A stretch of 64,000 bases of DNA from Kitasatospora paranensis (GTDB lineage Bacteria; Actinomycetota; Actinomycetes; Streptomycetales; Streptomycetaceae), in assembly GCF_039544005.1 (NCBI RefSeq), contig NZ_BAABKV010000001.1, forward strand, positions 4,092,001 to 4,156,000, in the 5' to 3' direction. Made by a program: the position numbers and the translations under genes. Below are positions 33,963 to 44,028 of this stretch, one piece after another. Each line of letters opens with the position of its first letter. The first letter of the stretch is position 1. A model generated the notes under the pieces. That model was not told where the DNA came from, searched no databases, and saw only the letters and a list, made by a program, of their open reading frames with translations.

Positions 33963-36658
33963 TCAGACCAGCCCGGCCAGCTCCTGCCGGCCGCCCACGC
34001 CGAGCTTGGGATACGCCTTGTACAGGTGGTGGCCCACGGTGCGGGGGCTCAGGAAGAGCTGCGCGGCGATGTCGCGGTTGGTCAGGCCCCGGGCGGCGAG
34101 CCGGACGATCTGCAGCTCCTGCGGGGTGAGCCCGGCCAGCGGCCCCGCCGCGGACCGCTCGGGCACCCCTGCGCCGGTCGCACCGAGCTCCGTCCGGGCC
34201 CGGTCCGCCCAGGGCCGGGCGCCCCGCAGCTCGAAGACCTCCAGAGCCGCCCGCAGCTGCACCCGGGCCTCGGTGCGGCGGCGCCCGCGTCGCAGCCACT
34301 CCCCGTACAGCAGGGCGGTGCGCGCCTGCTCGAACGGGCGCTCGGTGCCGCGGTGCAGCTCCAGCGCCTCCCGGTAGCACGCCTCGGCCTGCCCGTCCGG
34401 GCCGAGCAGGGCCCGGCAGCGCAGCAGCAGGGCGCGGCCCCACACCGTGCCACCTGCCTCCGCCCAGCGTGCGAACCGCCGGTACGGCTCCGCGGCGCGG
34501 TCCGGGACGCCCAGCCGGACGGCCGCCTCCACCAGGTCGGGGACGGCCCGGGTGCCCGAGACGTGGTGCCGGTGCGGCCCGGTGGTGAGGTCGGCGAGGC
34601 GGTCCAGGGCCTCGGCCGCCCGGCCGTGGCCGAGGTCCAGCAGACCCAGCGCCCACTGGGTCCAGGCCCGGCCGGCCGGGCGGGCCGGCCCGGGGACGTC
34701 CAGGGCCGCGGCGGCCAGCGCCGTGCAGCGCTCCGCGTCGCCGGCCAGCGCGGCCAACTGCGCCAGCACGGCGGACAGCTGGCTGACCCACTGCAGTTGG
34801 CCGGTGTCCCGGGCGAGCGCCAGACCCTCCGCGGCGGTGACCTCCGCGTCGCGGTGCCGGCCGTGGAAGAGCTGGGCCTCCGCATGGAAGAACAGCAGGG
34901 TCGGGAGCGGGCCGATCGCGCCCACCCGGCGGGCCTCGCCGATCAGTTCGCCGGTGATCCGGTGGGTCTCCTCGTCGCGGCCGAGGATCAGGGTGCTGCC
35001 GCTGAGCTGGGCGAGGTCGCGCAGCGCGTCCGCCCCGGCCCCGCGGACGCGCTCGACGACCGCGGCAGCGGCCGGGAGCGGCTCGGCGGCCCTGCCCAGC
35101 AACGGCAGGGTGCCGGCCAGCAGGTAGCCGGCGACCGGTGCCACCGGGTCGTCGGCCGCCAGCGGCAGGGCCGCCAACCGGTCCACGACGACGGCGAGTT
35201 CGTCCTCCCCGAGGTACCAGGCGGCGTGGAAGGCCTGGAAGAGCATCCGCGCCGCGTGCGGCGGGGCGACGTCCCGGCCCGCGGCGTCCACCAGCAGCCG
35301 GTAGGCGGCCGGGTGGTCGCCGTGCAAGAAGGCCGCGGTGGCCAGCACGTGGTCGATCAGGGCCAGCGCGAAGGGGTCGTCCGTCCGGACCCGGGCCTCG
35401 CCGGCCAGTTCGGCGGCCCGGTCGAGCCCGCCCGCGTCGGCCGCCGCCTCGGCGGCCAGTACGAGCCGCCGGGTGCGCGCGTCGCCGTCCGGGGTGAGCC
35501 GGGCCGCGCGCTCGTACGCGGCGGCGGCGCCGGCGTGGCCGCCGCGGGCCTCCGCCCGGCGGGCCGCCTCCTCCAGGCCGTCGGCGAGCGCCGCGTCGGG
35601 GCCGGTCGCGGCCAGTGCCAGGTGCCAGCTGCGGCGGTCCGCGGCCGCTCCCCCGCCCCGTCGAGCGCCGCGGCCAGCGCCCGGTGCACGGCGAGCCGCT
35701 GGTCGAGCGGGGCCCGCTGCAGCACCGCCGTCCGGAACAGCGGATGGCGGAAGACCGGTTCGCCGCCCCCGCGGAGCAGTCCGCTCTGCTCGGCCGGTGC
35801 CAGGTCGGCCGGCCCGGCCCCCAGGGCGGCCGCGGCGGCGAGCACCGTACCCAGGTCGCCGGTGCCCTCCGCGGCGGCGACCAGCAGCAGGGTCTGGGTG
35901 GCCGCGGGCAGCCGGGAGATCCGGCCGTGGAAGGCCAACCGGAGCCGGTCGGGGAGCGGGAGGGCGCCGGGCGTTGCGTCACGGCGGGCGGCGAACGCGT
36001 CCGGGAGTTCGACGAGCGCCAGCGGGTTGCCGTGTGCCTCGGCCAGGACCCGGCGGCGGGCGTCCGGCCCCAGGGCCGCCGGCACCAGGCGGGCGGCGTC
36101 TGCGGGCTCCAGCCCGGTCAGCGTACGGGTCGCCAACCCGCCCGCCGGGAAGGACCCTTCGCCGTCGCGGGCGGCGAAGAGCAGCACCACGCCCTCGGCC
36201 TGGAGCCGGCGGGCGGCGATCAGCAGCGCCTCGGCGGAGGCCCCGTCGAGCCACTGGGCGTCGTCGACCAAGGCCAGCAGCGGCTGCTCGGAGGCGAATT
36301 CGGCGAGCAGTCCCTGCGCGGCCAGGCCCAGCAGCAGCCGGTCGCCCGGCGCCGGGTCGGCGAGCCCGAACGCGCCGGCCAGCACGCGGCGCTGCGGCGC
36401 CGGCAGCGCGTCCAGCCGGTCGAGGGCCGGGGCCAGCAGCAGCTGCAGCCCTGCGAAGGGGAGTTCGGCCTCGTACTCGGTGCCGGCCGCCCGGATCACC
36501 CGGAAGTCCGGGGCGGCGGCCTCGGCCGCGGCGTCCAGCAGCGCGGTCTTGCCGATCCCCGCCTCGCCGCGCAGCACCAGCGCGCCGCTGCGGCCCTCCC
36601 GCGCACCCGTCAGCAGCGCCTCGATCGCCGCCTGCTCCCCCGCCCTGCCGTACAGCAT
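33963..36658 (-). CDS. Large LuxR-family (LAL/MalT-type) ATPase regulator, one-base frameshift
   Basis: The restored protein has about 898 residues. It has an N-terminal P-loop GEAGIGKTALL (residues 31-41) with Walker B LLALVDDAQWLD, a long tetratricopeptide-like central part, and a C-terminal LuxR helix-turn-helix (LTPQELQIVRLAARGLTNRDIAAQLFLSPRTVGHHLY). Large ATP-binding LuxR regulators commonly activate secondary-metabolite or sugar genes. The frame breaks near 35643-35646: the first half runs on as an Arg/Pro-rich tail, and one added base restores RAADRRSWHLALAATGPDAALADGLEEAARRAEARGGH. No biosynthetic cluster is adjacent. It is divergent from the SnoaL-like gene. Confidence 0.82.
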
Positions 36659-36794
36659 GACCGCCACCCTACCCACCCCATCTCCCGGGCACCGGTAGGT
36701 CGTTGCCCATCGGTGACCGATGCGGCCGCAGGCCCGCGCCGCTTAGCGTTCACAGCAGCGGGAACGGCCCGCGGCGCAGGCGAGGGGACACACC

Positions 36795-37157
36795 ATGAGC
36801 GACATCCGGCAGACCGTCGAGCAGTACATCGCCGTCTGGAACGAGACCGACGGCGACGCCCGCCGCGCCCTGATCGCGACCCTGTGGGCGGAGGACGGCC
36901 GGTACACCGACCCGCTGGCCGACGCGGCCGGCCGGGACGGCCTGGACGCGCTCGTGGAGGCCGTCCAGGGGCAGTTCCCCGGCTTCGTGTTCACCCTCGG
37001 CCCGGTGGACGCGCACCACCACCTGGCCCGCTTCACCTGGGAGCTCGGCCCGGCCGGCGGGGCGGCGCCGGTGGCCGGCTTCGACGTGCTGGCCCTCGGC
37101 GAGGACGGCCTGGTCGCCTCGGTGGCCGGCTTCCTGGACCGCGTCCCGTCCGCCTGA
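36795..37157 (+). CDS. SnoaL-like/NTF2-fold protein
   Basis: The 120-residue protein, MSDIRQTVEQYIAVWNETDG to GFLDRVPSA, has the pattern of a SnoaL-like polyketide cyclase/NTF2 fold. A helix ending in AVWNE and the WAEDGRYTDPLA motif are followed by strands around FTLGPVDAHHHLARFTWEL. Such proteins are small ligand-binding or isomerase domains. The substrate is unknown. GAGGGGA precedes the ATG. It is divergent from the large LuxR gene and might be its target. Confidence 0.75.
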   Translation: MSDIRQTVEQYIAVWNETDGDARRALIATLWAEDGRYTDPLADAAGRDGLDALVEAVQGQFPGFVFTLGPVDAHHHLARFTWELGPAGGAAPVAGFDVLALGEDGLVASVAGFLDRVPSA

Positions 37158-37263
37158 CCCCGGCCGCCGCCGGGCCGGCCCGCGCCCGCTCCGCCGGGCC
37201 TCCCGCAAGCCCGGCGGCGCCGCGGCGTTCCGCCCGGCACCGGGCATCGGGTTGGATGGGGGG

Positions 37264-39102
37264 ATGAGCAGCGAGGAGAAGAACGCCGCACCGGCGTGGG
37301 AGCAGCGGTTCCGGGCAGCGAGGGTCTCCCTGCCGGACTGGGCCGATGACGCCCCGGAGCGGGCGCTGTACGTGTCGAACGCCACCGGCACGTACGAGGT
37401 CTACGCCTGGGACCGGGCGAGCGACACCCACCGGCGGGTGACCGACCGCCCGAACGGCACGACCGACGCGGAGCTCAGCCCGGACGGCGCCTGGGTGTGG
37501 TGGTTCGACGACACCGACGGCGACGAGTTCGGCGTCTGGCGCCGGCAGCCGTTCGCCGGCGGCCCGGACGAGGAGGCCGTGCCGGGCGTGCCCGCCGCGT
37601 ACTCGGCCGGCCTCGCGCTCGGCCGCGACGGCACGGTGGTGGTCGGCACCTCGACCGACGACGAGGGCACCACGCTCTACCTGCGCCGCCCGGGCGCCGA
37701 GGCGGTCGAGACGGTGTACCACCACGCCGAGTACGGCGGCGTCGGCGACCTCAGCCACGACGGTGCGCTGCTGGCCGTCGACCACACCGAGCACGGGGAC
37801 GCCATGCACTCGGCGATCCGGGTGCTCCGGCTCGCCGACGGGGCGACCCTCGGAGAGCTCGACGAGGTCACCGGACGGACGGACCCGCGCGGCGTGGCCT
37901 GCCTCGGCTTCGCCCCGTGCGACGGCGACACCCGGCTGCTCGTCGCCCACCAGCGCCGCGGCCGCTGGGAGCCGATGCTGTGGGACGTCGTGGCCGGCAC
38001 CGAGACCGAGCTGACGATCCGCGACGAGCAGGGCCGCGAGTTCCCCGGCGACCTGTCCGCCCAGTGGCGGCCCGACGCGAAGTCCCTGCTCATCGAGCAC
38101 GAGTACGAGGCGCGCAGCGAGCTGTTCTCGTACGAGCTGGCGAGCGGCGAGCTGACCCGGCTGGACACCCCGCGCGGCACGGTGGCCGGGGCCACCGCCC
38201 GCCCGGACGGCACGGTGGAGTTCCTCTGGTCGTCCGCGGCCGAGCCGTCGGCCGTCCGCTCGACCGCGGGCACCGTGGTGCTGCGGGCCCCCGGCCCGGT
38301 GCCGCCGGGCTCCGTCCCGGTGGAGGACGTCTGGGTGGACGGCCCCGGCGGCCGGGTGCACGCCCTCGTGCAGCGGCCGGCCGGCGAGGGCCCGTTCCCG
38401 ACGGTGTTCGAGATCCACGGCGGCCCGACCCACCACGACAGCGACTCCTTCGCCGCCGGCCCGGCCGCCTGGCTCGACCACGGCTTCGCGGTCGTCCGGG
38501 TCAACTACCGCGGCTCCACCGGCTACGGCCAGGCCTGGACGGACGCCCTGCGCGAGCGGGTCGGCCTGATCGAGCTGGAGGACATCGGCGCGGTGCGCGC
38601 CTGGGCCGTCGAATCCGGGCTGGCCGACCCGCAGCAGCTCGTCCTCTCCGGCGGTTCCTGGGGCGGCTACCTGACCCTGCTCGGCCTCGGCGTGCAGAGC
38701 GGCGACTGGGCGATCGGCCTGGCCGCCGTCCCGGTCGCGGACTACCTCACCGCGTACGACGACGAGATGGAGGCCCTGAAGTCGCTGGACCGCACGCTCT
38801 TCGGCGGCACGCCGGAGGAGGTGCCGGACCGCTGGCGGGCCTCGTCGCCGCTGACGTACGTGGAGCGGGTCGGCGCGCCGGTGTACATCAGCGCCGGTCT
38901 GAACGACCCGCGCTGCCCGATCCGGCAGATCGAGAACTACGTCGGGCGCCTGGAGCAGCTCGGCAAGGTGCACGAGGTCTACCGCTACGACGCCGGCCAC
39001 GGCTCGCTGGTGGTCGACGAGCGGATCAGGCAGCTCCGGCTGGAGATCGACTTCGCCCGGCGGCACCTGGCCCGCCGGCCCGCCGCGGGCGACCAGGGAT
39101 GA
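37264..39102 (+). CDS. S9-family prolyl oligopeptidase-like peptidase
   Basis: This 612-residue enzyme has an N-terminal beta-propeller of about 350 residues followed by an alpha/beta hydrolase domain. The catalytic Ser465 sits in GGSWGGY, Asp548 in LNDPRCPI and His579 in DAGHGS, the complete S9 triad. No signal peptide is visible, so it probably cleaves peptides in the cytoplasm. The start at 37264 was chosen over the ATG 12 bases upstream for its GGGGG-type ribosome binding site. The stop overlaps the start of the next gene (ATGA). Confidence 0.88.
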   Translation: MSSEEKNAAPAWEQRFRAARVSLPDWADDAPERALYVSNATGTYEVYAWDRASDTHRRVTDRPNGTTDAELSPDGAWVWWFDDTDGDEFGVWRRQPFAGGPDEEAVPGVPAAYSAGLALGRDGTVVVGTSTDDEGTTLYLRRPGAEAVETVYHHAEYGGVGDLSHDGALLAVDHTEHGDAMHSAIRVLRLADGATLGELDEVTGRTDPRGVACLGFAPCDGDTRLLVAHQRRGRWEPMLWDVVAGTETELTIRDEQGREFPGDLSAQWRPDAKSLLIEHEYEARSELFSYELASGELTRLDTPRGTVAGATARPDGTVEFLWSSAAEPSAVRSTAGTVVLRAPGPVPPGSVPVEDVWVDGPGGRVHALVQRPAGEGPFPTVFEIHGGPTHHDSDSFAAGPAAWLDHGFAVVRVNYRGSTGYGQAWTDALRERVGLIELEDIGAVRAWAVESGLADPQQLVLSGGSWGGYLTLLGLGVQSGDWAIGLAAVPVADYLTAYDDEMEALKSLDRTLFGGTPEEVPDRWRASSPLTYVERVGAPVYISAGLNDPRCPIRQIENYVGRLEQLGKVHEVYRYDAGHGSLVVDERIRQLRLEIDFARRHLARRPAAGDQG

Positions 39103-39536
39103 GCGGGAGACAGGGCATGAGCGGGCGCACCGCACGACGCACCGCGGGACGCACCGCGCTGACGGCCGCGGCCGTCCTCGCCGTCCTGCTGACGGCCACT
39201 GCCTGCTCGGACGCGGGCGACGGCCCGTGCTCCGACGCGGCGGGCGCGCCGGCCGACCGGGTCGCCGAGGGCGACGCGGCCGCGGGCGGTGTCCTCGGCG
39301 GTGACCTCTCGGCGCAGCTGCTGGACAGGTCGAAGTCCGGGCGGAGCTCCAAGAAGTCGAAGAGCACGCGGACGGTCCACCACTACAGCTCCACGGGCGG
39401 CACCGGGTCCACCACCGGCCGCTCCGGCGGCTGCGGCTCCTCGCCGGTGCCCAGCCGGACGTTCTCCGTCCCGCCGACCCCGGGCGGCCCGGGCGGTGTC
39501 CCGTCGCCGCGCACCCCGCTGCCGACCAGGAGCTGA
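39099..39536 (+). CDS. Small Ser/Lys-rich secreted lipoprotein-like protein
   Basis: The 145-residue protein has an N-terminal signal segment (LTAAAVLAVLLTATAC, Cys36, a weak lipobox). A low-complexity part follows, rich in Ser, Lys, Arg and Gly (RSKSGRSSKKSKSTRTVHHY) and ending in a Pro/Ser tail. No domain is recognised. The ATG at 39099 overlaps the peptidase stop (ATGA), implying coupled translation; a second start at 39117 is equally plausible. The role is unknown. Confidence 0.6.
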   Translation: MSGRQGMSGRTARRTAGRTALTAAAVLAVLLTATACSDAGDGPCSDAAGAPADRVAEGDAAAGGVLGGDLSAQLLDRSKSGRSSKKSKSTRTVHHYSSTGGTGSTTGRSGGCGSSPVPSRTFSVPPTPGGPGGVPSPRTPLPTRS

Positions 39537-39564
39537 GCCGGCCGGGCGCCGAACAGGCCGGGCC

Positions 39565-40353
39565 CTACGCCGCGGGCTCCAGCCCCAGGGCCCGGTCCTG
39601 AGCGGCCTCCGCCTCGCGGCGGACCAGCCGGAAGAACATGAACACCACGAAGCCCGCGAAGACGAACCACTCCAGGGTGTAGCCCAGGTTCTGGAACGCC
39701 CGCAGGGTGAGCCCGTCGCCGCCCTGCGGCTGGACGGTCGGCACCGCGGACAGCCCGGCCGGCGCCGCGTCCGCGGCCACCCAGCCGTCGTACACCGGGT
39801 ACGGCAGCACGTTGATCAGGGTGGCCGGGCTGATCGTGCCGAGCTGGCCGGCCGGCAGGCCGCCCGCGACGGCGCCGCCGCTGCCGCTGCTCTCCGGCGC
39901 CTGGAGGCGGCCGGTGACGGTCACCTCGCCGGACGGCGCCGCCGGGACACCGGCCGCTCCTCCGGGCGAACCGGGCGCCCAGCCGCGGACGACCGCGACG
40001 GCCCGGCCGTTGGCGGTGCGCAGCGGGGTGAGCACGTAGTAGCCGGCCCGGCCGTCCAGTGTCCGGCCCGGCACCAGCAGCTGGTGCGCGGTGTCGTAGC
40101 GGCCGGCGGCGGAGACCGCCCGGCCGACAGTGTCGGTACCGACCTCCGGGCGGGCCGCGGTGAGCACCCCGGAGAGCGGTTCGGCGGGCGCAGCGGCGGC
40201 GCCGGCCGCGGCCCGGGAGGTGTCGTGCTGGGTCGCGACCCTGTCCTCGAACCGGCCGAGCTGCCAGGAGCCGAGCCACAGGCAGACCACGATCGCGAGC
40301 ACGCCGGCGGCGCAGGCGGCGATCCAGCGCGGGGTCAGGAGGAACCGGTACAC
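39565..40353 (-). CDS. SURF1-family cytochrome oxidase assembly protein
   Basis: The 262-residue protein begins VYRFLLTPRWIAACAAGVLA, with an N-terminal membrane segment (about residues 8-28). A periplasm-facing domain with RPVLVRGW-like AVAVVRGWAPG and a C-terminal membrane segment (FVFAGFVVFMFFRLVRRE) follow. This hairpin topology and the LGxWQLxR motif (LGSWQLGRFEDR) define SURF1, an assembly factor for haem a in cytochrome c oxidase. The GTG start at 40353 is supported by GGTGGGG just upstream. Confidence 0.88.
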   Translation of the reverse strand: MYRFLLTPRWIAACAAGVLAIVVCLWLGSWQLGRFEDRVATQHDTSRAAAGAAAAPAEPLSGVLTAARPEVGTDTVGRAVSAAGRYDTAHQLLVPGRTLDGRAGYYVLTPLRTANGRAVAVVRGWAPGSPGGAAGVPAAPSGEVTVTGRLQAPESSGSGGAVAGGLPAGQLGTISPATLINVLPYPVYDGWVAADAAPAGLSAVPTVQPQGGDGLTLRAFQNLGYTLEWFVFAGFVVFMFFRLVRREAEAAQDRALGLEPAA

Positions 40354-40406
40354 CCCACCACGGTAACCACTCCACACACCGGCCCCGGCCGCAGGGTCGC
40401 GGCGGC

Positions 40407-41240
40407 TCAGAGCGCGGAGGCCGACAGTCCGGCCAGCCGGCGGGCCGCGTCCGAGCCGGCCGGAGCGGTGAACGCCACCAGCAGCTGGTCCGGGTCGCCC
40501 GGCAGGGCCAGCGTCTCGTACGCGAGGTCGACCAGTCCGGCCTCCGGATGCCGGAGCACCTTGCGGCCGTGGGTCTTCTCCCGGACCCGGTGCTCGGCCC
40601 AGAGCACGGCGAAGTCGGGCGAGCCGGCGGACAGCTCCCCGACCAGGGCGGTCAGGCGGTCGTCCGCGGGGTGGCGCGCGGCCTCCAGCCGGAGGTGGGC
40701 GACAGTGTCGGCGGCGACGTCCGCCCAGTGCGCGTAGAACGTCCGGGCACCGGGGTCGAGGAAGGCGTGCCGGGCCATGTTGCGCTCGTGCTCCGGGCGG
40801 TCGGCGAGGCCGTACAGCGCGTCGGCGGGCGCGTTCCAGGCGAGCACGTCCATGCACCGGCCGAGGACGAACGCCGGGCCGGCGAAGCCGTCCAGCAGCA
40901 GGCGCACCCCGGGACGGACGGACGGCGCCGCGGCGGGCGCCTGCTGCCGGCCGGGACGGGCGAGGTCGACCAGGTGGGCGCGCTCGACCCGGTCCAGGCG
41001 CAGCACCCGGGCGACCGCGTCCAGCACGCCGTCGGACACCCCGCGGCTGCGGCCCTGCTCCAGCCGCACGTAGTAGTCGACGCTGACCCCGGCGAGCTGC
41101 GCCACCTCCTCGCGGCGCAGGCCGGGGACGCGGCGGCGGCCGTGCACCGGCAGGCCGACCTCCTCGGGCTGCACCAGGGCCCGCCGGGTCCGCAGGAACT
41201 CCCCCAGCTGCTCCGACGGATGGAACGCGCGCTCGGCCAT
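40407..41240 (-). CDS. XRE-family regulator with MmyB-like ligand domain
   Basis: The 277-residue protein has an N-terminal helix-turn-helix (RREEVAQLAGVSVDYYVRLEQGR) followed by a MmyB-type ligand-binding domain (AFVLGRCMDVLAWNAPADALY and later ARTFYAHWADVAADTV). This is a widespread actinobacterial family, usually transcribed divergently from an oxidoreductase gene it represses. That arrangement is seen here with the SDR gene beginning 138 bp away. The ligand is probably the SDR substrate, which is unknown. Confidence 0.88.
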   Translation of the reverse strand: MAERAFHPSEQLGEFLRTRRALVQPEEVGLPVHGRRRVPGLRREEVAQLAGVSVDYYVRLEQGRSRGVSDGVLDAVARVLRLDRVERAHLVDLARPGRQQAPAAAPSVRPGVRLLLDGFAGPAFVLGRCMDVLAWNAPADALYGLADRPEHERNMARHAFLDPGARTFYAHWADVAADTVAHLRLEAARHPADDRLTALVGELSAGSPDFAVLWAEHRVREKTHGRKVLRHPEAGLVDLAYETLALPGDPDQLLVAFTAPAGSDAARRLAGLSASAL

Positions 41241-41377
41241 ACCGCGACCCTACGGCCCCGGGCCGGTCCGCAGGGTGGTTCCGGCAGACCCAGGAAAACC
41301 GTCGCCCTCCCGAACGCCGACCGGCGCCGCGAGGCTGGTGGACGTCAGCACGCACCAGCACGGAACCGGAGCCCGCC

Positions 41378-42147
41378 ATGACCCCGTACCCCCGCTCGCC
41401 GGCCGCACCGCCGTCGTCACCGGAGCCGCCAGCGGCATGGGTGCCGCCACCGCCCGGCTGCTCGCCGCCCAGGGCGCCTCGGTGGCCCTGCTGGCCCGCC
41501 GCGAGGACCGGCTGAAGGAACTCGCGGACGAGATCGCCGCGGCCGGCGGCCACGCCCTGCCGGTCGCCGCCGACGTCACCGACCAGGCGTCGGTGGACGC
41601 CGCGGCGGCGCTGGTCGGTGCCCGCCTCGGCCGGGTCGACCTGGTGGTCGCGGCCGCCGGGGTGATGCTGCCCAACCCGCTCGACGACGGCCGCGTCGAC
41701 GAGTGGACCCGGATGATCGACACCAATGTGACCGGTGTGCTGCGGACCGTACGGGCGTTCACCGGCGACCTGGTCGCGGCGGCCGCCGAGGGCGCCGCGG
41801 CCGACCTGGTGACCGTCTCCTCGATCGGCGCGCACGTGGTCTTCCCGAACTACGCGGTGTACGGCGCCACCAAGGCCGCTCTCACGCACCTCGCCGCCTC
41901 GCTGCGCAGCGAACTCGGCCCGCGCGACGTCCGGGTGACCAACATCGAGCCCGGTCTGACCGACACCGAGCTCGGCACGCACGTCGACAACGCGCAGCTC
42001 GGCCCGGACGGCCAGCTCGGCGCCATGTTCGAGGCGATCGGGCCGCTGGCCGCCGAGGACGTCGCCGACCTGGTCGGCTACGTGGCGAGCCGTCCCCGCC
42101 GGGTGAACCTGCGCCAGATCGTGGTGCTGCCGACCCGCCAGGCCTGA
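41378..42147 (+). CDS. Short-chain dehydrogenase, frameshift just after the start
   Basis: The restored protein has 256 residues: TGAASGMGAATARLLA is the nucleotide-binding motif, VVAAAGVMLPN replaces the usual NNAG, and SSIGAHVVFPNYAVYGATKAAL carries Ser and Tyr-x3-Lys. The natural start, ATG 41378 with GGAG eight bases upstream, is out of frame with the body. One C added to the CCCCC run at 41389-41393 gives MTPYPPLAGRTAVVTG. If the sequence is correct as given, the gene must instead use an upstream GTG with no clear ribosome binding site. It is divergent from its likely XRE regulator. Confidence 0.8.
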
Positions 42148-42178
42148 CCGCCCGTCCGCCGGGCGGAACCACGGGCGG
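42148..42178 (+). terminator. Nested hairpin after the SDR gene
   Basis: CCGCCCGT (42148-42155) pairs with ACGGGCGG (42171-42178), and the loop itself contains CCGCC/GGGCGG. It begins at the SDR stop codon and lies before a convergent gene. Confidence 0.55.
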
Positions 42179-42211
42179 GGCCGCGGGTGCGGCGACGGGC
42201 GGCCGGGGCGC

Positions 42212-43230
42212 TCAGCCCGGGGTCGGCGCGGGGGTCGCGGGCTCGACGGGCACGGTCTCCGGGGCGGCGCGGTAGACCGTACCGGCGCAGCTCCCGCTGA
42301 CCACCGCGCTGGCCGCTGCGGGGGCGCCCGCCTGCGGGGTGTGCACGATCGTGACGGCCGGCGGCGCGGCGGACGGAGTGGTGGTCGGGCTCGGGCTCGG
42401 GTCGGCGGCGCCGGGAGCGGGGTCCGCGGTGCCCTGGCCGGCACCGGCCCCCGCCCCGGCGGCGGCCGAGGGCGCCTTGCCGCCGGACTGCTCGCTCGGG
42501 CACGTCCCGTCGGGGACCCAGCCGAACCGGACCCGGTACCCCTCGCCGGGACCGATGACCAGCGGGGCAGTGGTGGGCGCCGGGGCCGGCAGCGCGGTGG
42601 CCGGATCGCCGGCGGTGTGGTCGGCGACCCTGAGCCGGGCCGGGTCCGCGCCGTTGGCCGCGGTGAGGCCGAGGGTGCCGGCGCCGGTGACACCGCAGCG
42701 CCGGGCCGAGGTGTTGCGCACGGTGAACGACCCGTACACGTGGCCGGCCGCGTCGGCGGCGTCCAGGTGGGCCTCGGCCCGGCCGAGGTCGCCCCGGACG
42801 CAGTCCGGGACGGCGACGACGACGGGGGACGCCCCGGTGTCGGGGCTGCCGCTCGGCGTCGCGCTGTCGGCCGGTGCCCCGGTGCCTGCGCCGCCGGGCA
42901 GCGCCGGGTGCGGAGTCGTCCGGTGGCCCTCCGGGCTGCCCGGGACGGGCGGCGCCGCCGTGCTGCCGTGATAGGCGTCGGCGTCACCGGCGGCGGGGCC
43001 GCCGGTGAACGGGAACGGCTGCACCGCGCCGATCGCCGGGACGGCCACCGCGGTGAGCAGGAAGGCCGCGGCACCCGTCCACGCGTAGCGGTGCCGGGCC
43101 CGGCGGCGCGGCACGGCGGCCCGGATCAGGCCCAGGGCGTCGGGATCCGGCTCGACGTCGGCGACGGACCGCAGGAACCGGGCGCGCAGCTCGTACTCGG
43201 ACTCCCCTGGCCCGACAGGTCGTCACTCAC
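42212..43230 (-). CDS. Membrane-anchored protein coupled to a SigE-family sigma factor, frameshifted
   Basis: The restored protein has 339 residues and begins VSDDLSGQGESEYELRARF. It has a cytoplasmic domain of about 45 residues, one membrane segment (WTGAAAFLLTAVAVPAIGAV), and a long Pro/Thr/Ala-rich outer part with several cysteines (PDCVRGDL, RRCGVTG, DGTCPSEQ, SGSCAGT). A G is missing in the GGGG run (43204-43207). The restored GTG start overlaps the sigma-factor stop as GTGA. Position and topology suggest an anti-sigma or accessory factor, but no ZAS zinc motif is seen, so the role is inferred. As given, the downstream frame begins at 43114. Confidence 0.7.
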
Positions 43231-43826
43231 CGGCCGCCCCCCATCAGCACGCGCAGGGACGCCAGGCCGCGCGAGCCGTAGGCCTTCACCGAACCGATGG
43301 AGACGCCCAGCACCTCGGCGACCTGGGCCTCCGTCAGGTCCGCGTAGTAGCGCAGCACGAGCACCTCCCGCTGGCGGCGCTGCAGACCGCGCAGCGCGAT
43401 CCTCAACTCGTCGCGTTCCAGCGCATCGTAGGCCCCTTCTTCTGCACTGGCCATGTCAGGCATCGGCTTCGGCAGCAGCCGCAGCCCCAGGATCCTCCTG
43501 CGCAGGGTGGAGCGGGACAGGTTGACGACCGTCTGGCGCAGGTACGCCAAGGTCTTCTCCGGTTCGCGCACCCGCCGCCGGGCCGCGTGGACCCGGATGA
43601 ACGCCTCCTGGACGACGTCCTCGCACGACGACAGGTCGTCCAGCAGCAGTGCGGCAAGGCGCAGCAACGACCGGTAGTGGGCCTGGTACGTCTCGGTCAG
43701 CAGATCGACGCTGGCCCCTGTCGCGTCCGCCGCCGCGGCCGAGCCCATCCGACTATCGGCCCACCGGCGAACCGGCAGCCTCAGGGGCAGCACCGCCCCC
43801 GGCACCGCTTCGATCACGTTCGACAC
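43227..43826 (-). CDS. SigE-family RNA polymerase sigma factor
   Basis: The 199-residue protein has sigma-70 region 2 (LTETYQAHYRSLLRLAALLLDD through EDVVQEAFIRVHAARRRV) and region 4 (LRGLQRRQREVLVLRYYADLTEAQVAEVLGVSIGSVKAY). This matches the actinobacterial SigE-family (SigE70-like) extracytoplasmic group. The GTG at 43826 is the likely start, with a weak ACAGG; a shorter start at ATG 43748 would remove the first 26 residues. It is translationally coupled to a membrane protein. Its regulon is unknown. Confidence 0.85.
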   Translation of the reverse strand: MSNVIEAVPGAVLPLRLPVRRWADSRMGSAAAADATGASVDLLTETYQAHYRSLLRLAALLLDDLSSCEDVVQEAFIRVHAARRRVREPEKTLAYLRQTVVNLSRSTLRRRILGLRLLPKPMPDMASAEEGAYDALERDELRIALRGLQRRQREVLVLRYYADLTEAQVAEVLGVSIGSVKAYGSRGLASLRVLMGGGR

Positions 43827-43982
43827 GCCTGTTGGACACTCGATCCCCCGTCATGGTTGCCCGGACGGCCTGACATTCTTCCGTACGGAGGTCGCGGCCT
43901 CCAGCAGGGTGGTGGGGGATTCCGGCGGATGGTCCCGGCAGGATCGGGAGAATTCGTGTTCACGCGGCCCGATCGCAGGCGA

Positions 43983-44018
43983 ACGGGCCGGGCTTCGCCG
44001 TCGCGGAGCCCGGCCCGT
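43983..44018 (-). terminator. Terminator after ask
   Basis: ACGGGCCGGGCT (43983-43994) pairs perfectly with AGCCCGGCCCGT (44007-44018) around a 12-base loop, 10 bp after the ask stop. Confidence 0.75.
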
Positions 44019-44028
44019 CCGTCCGGCG

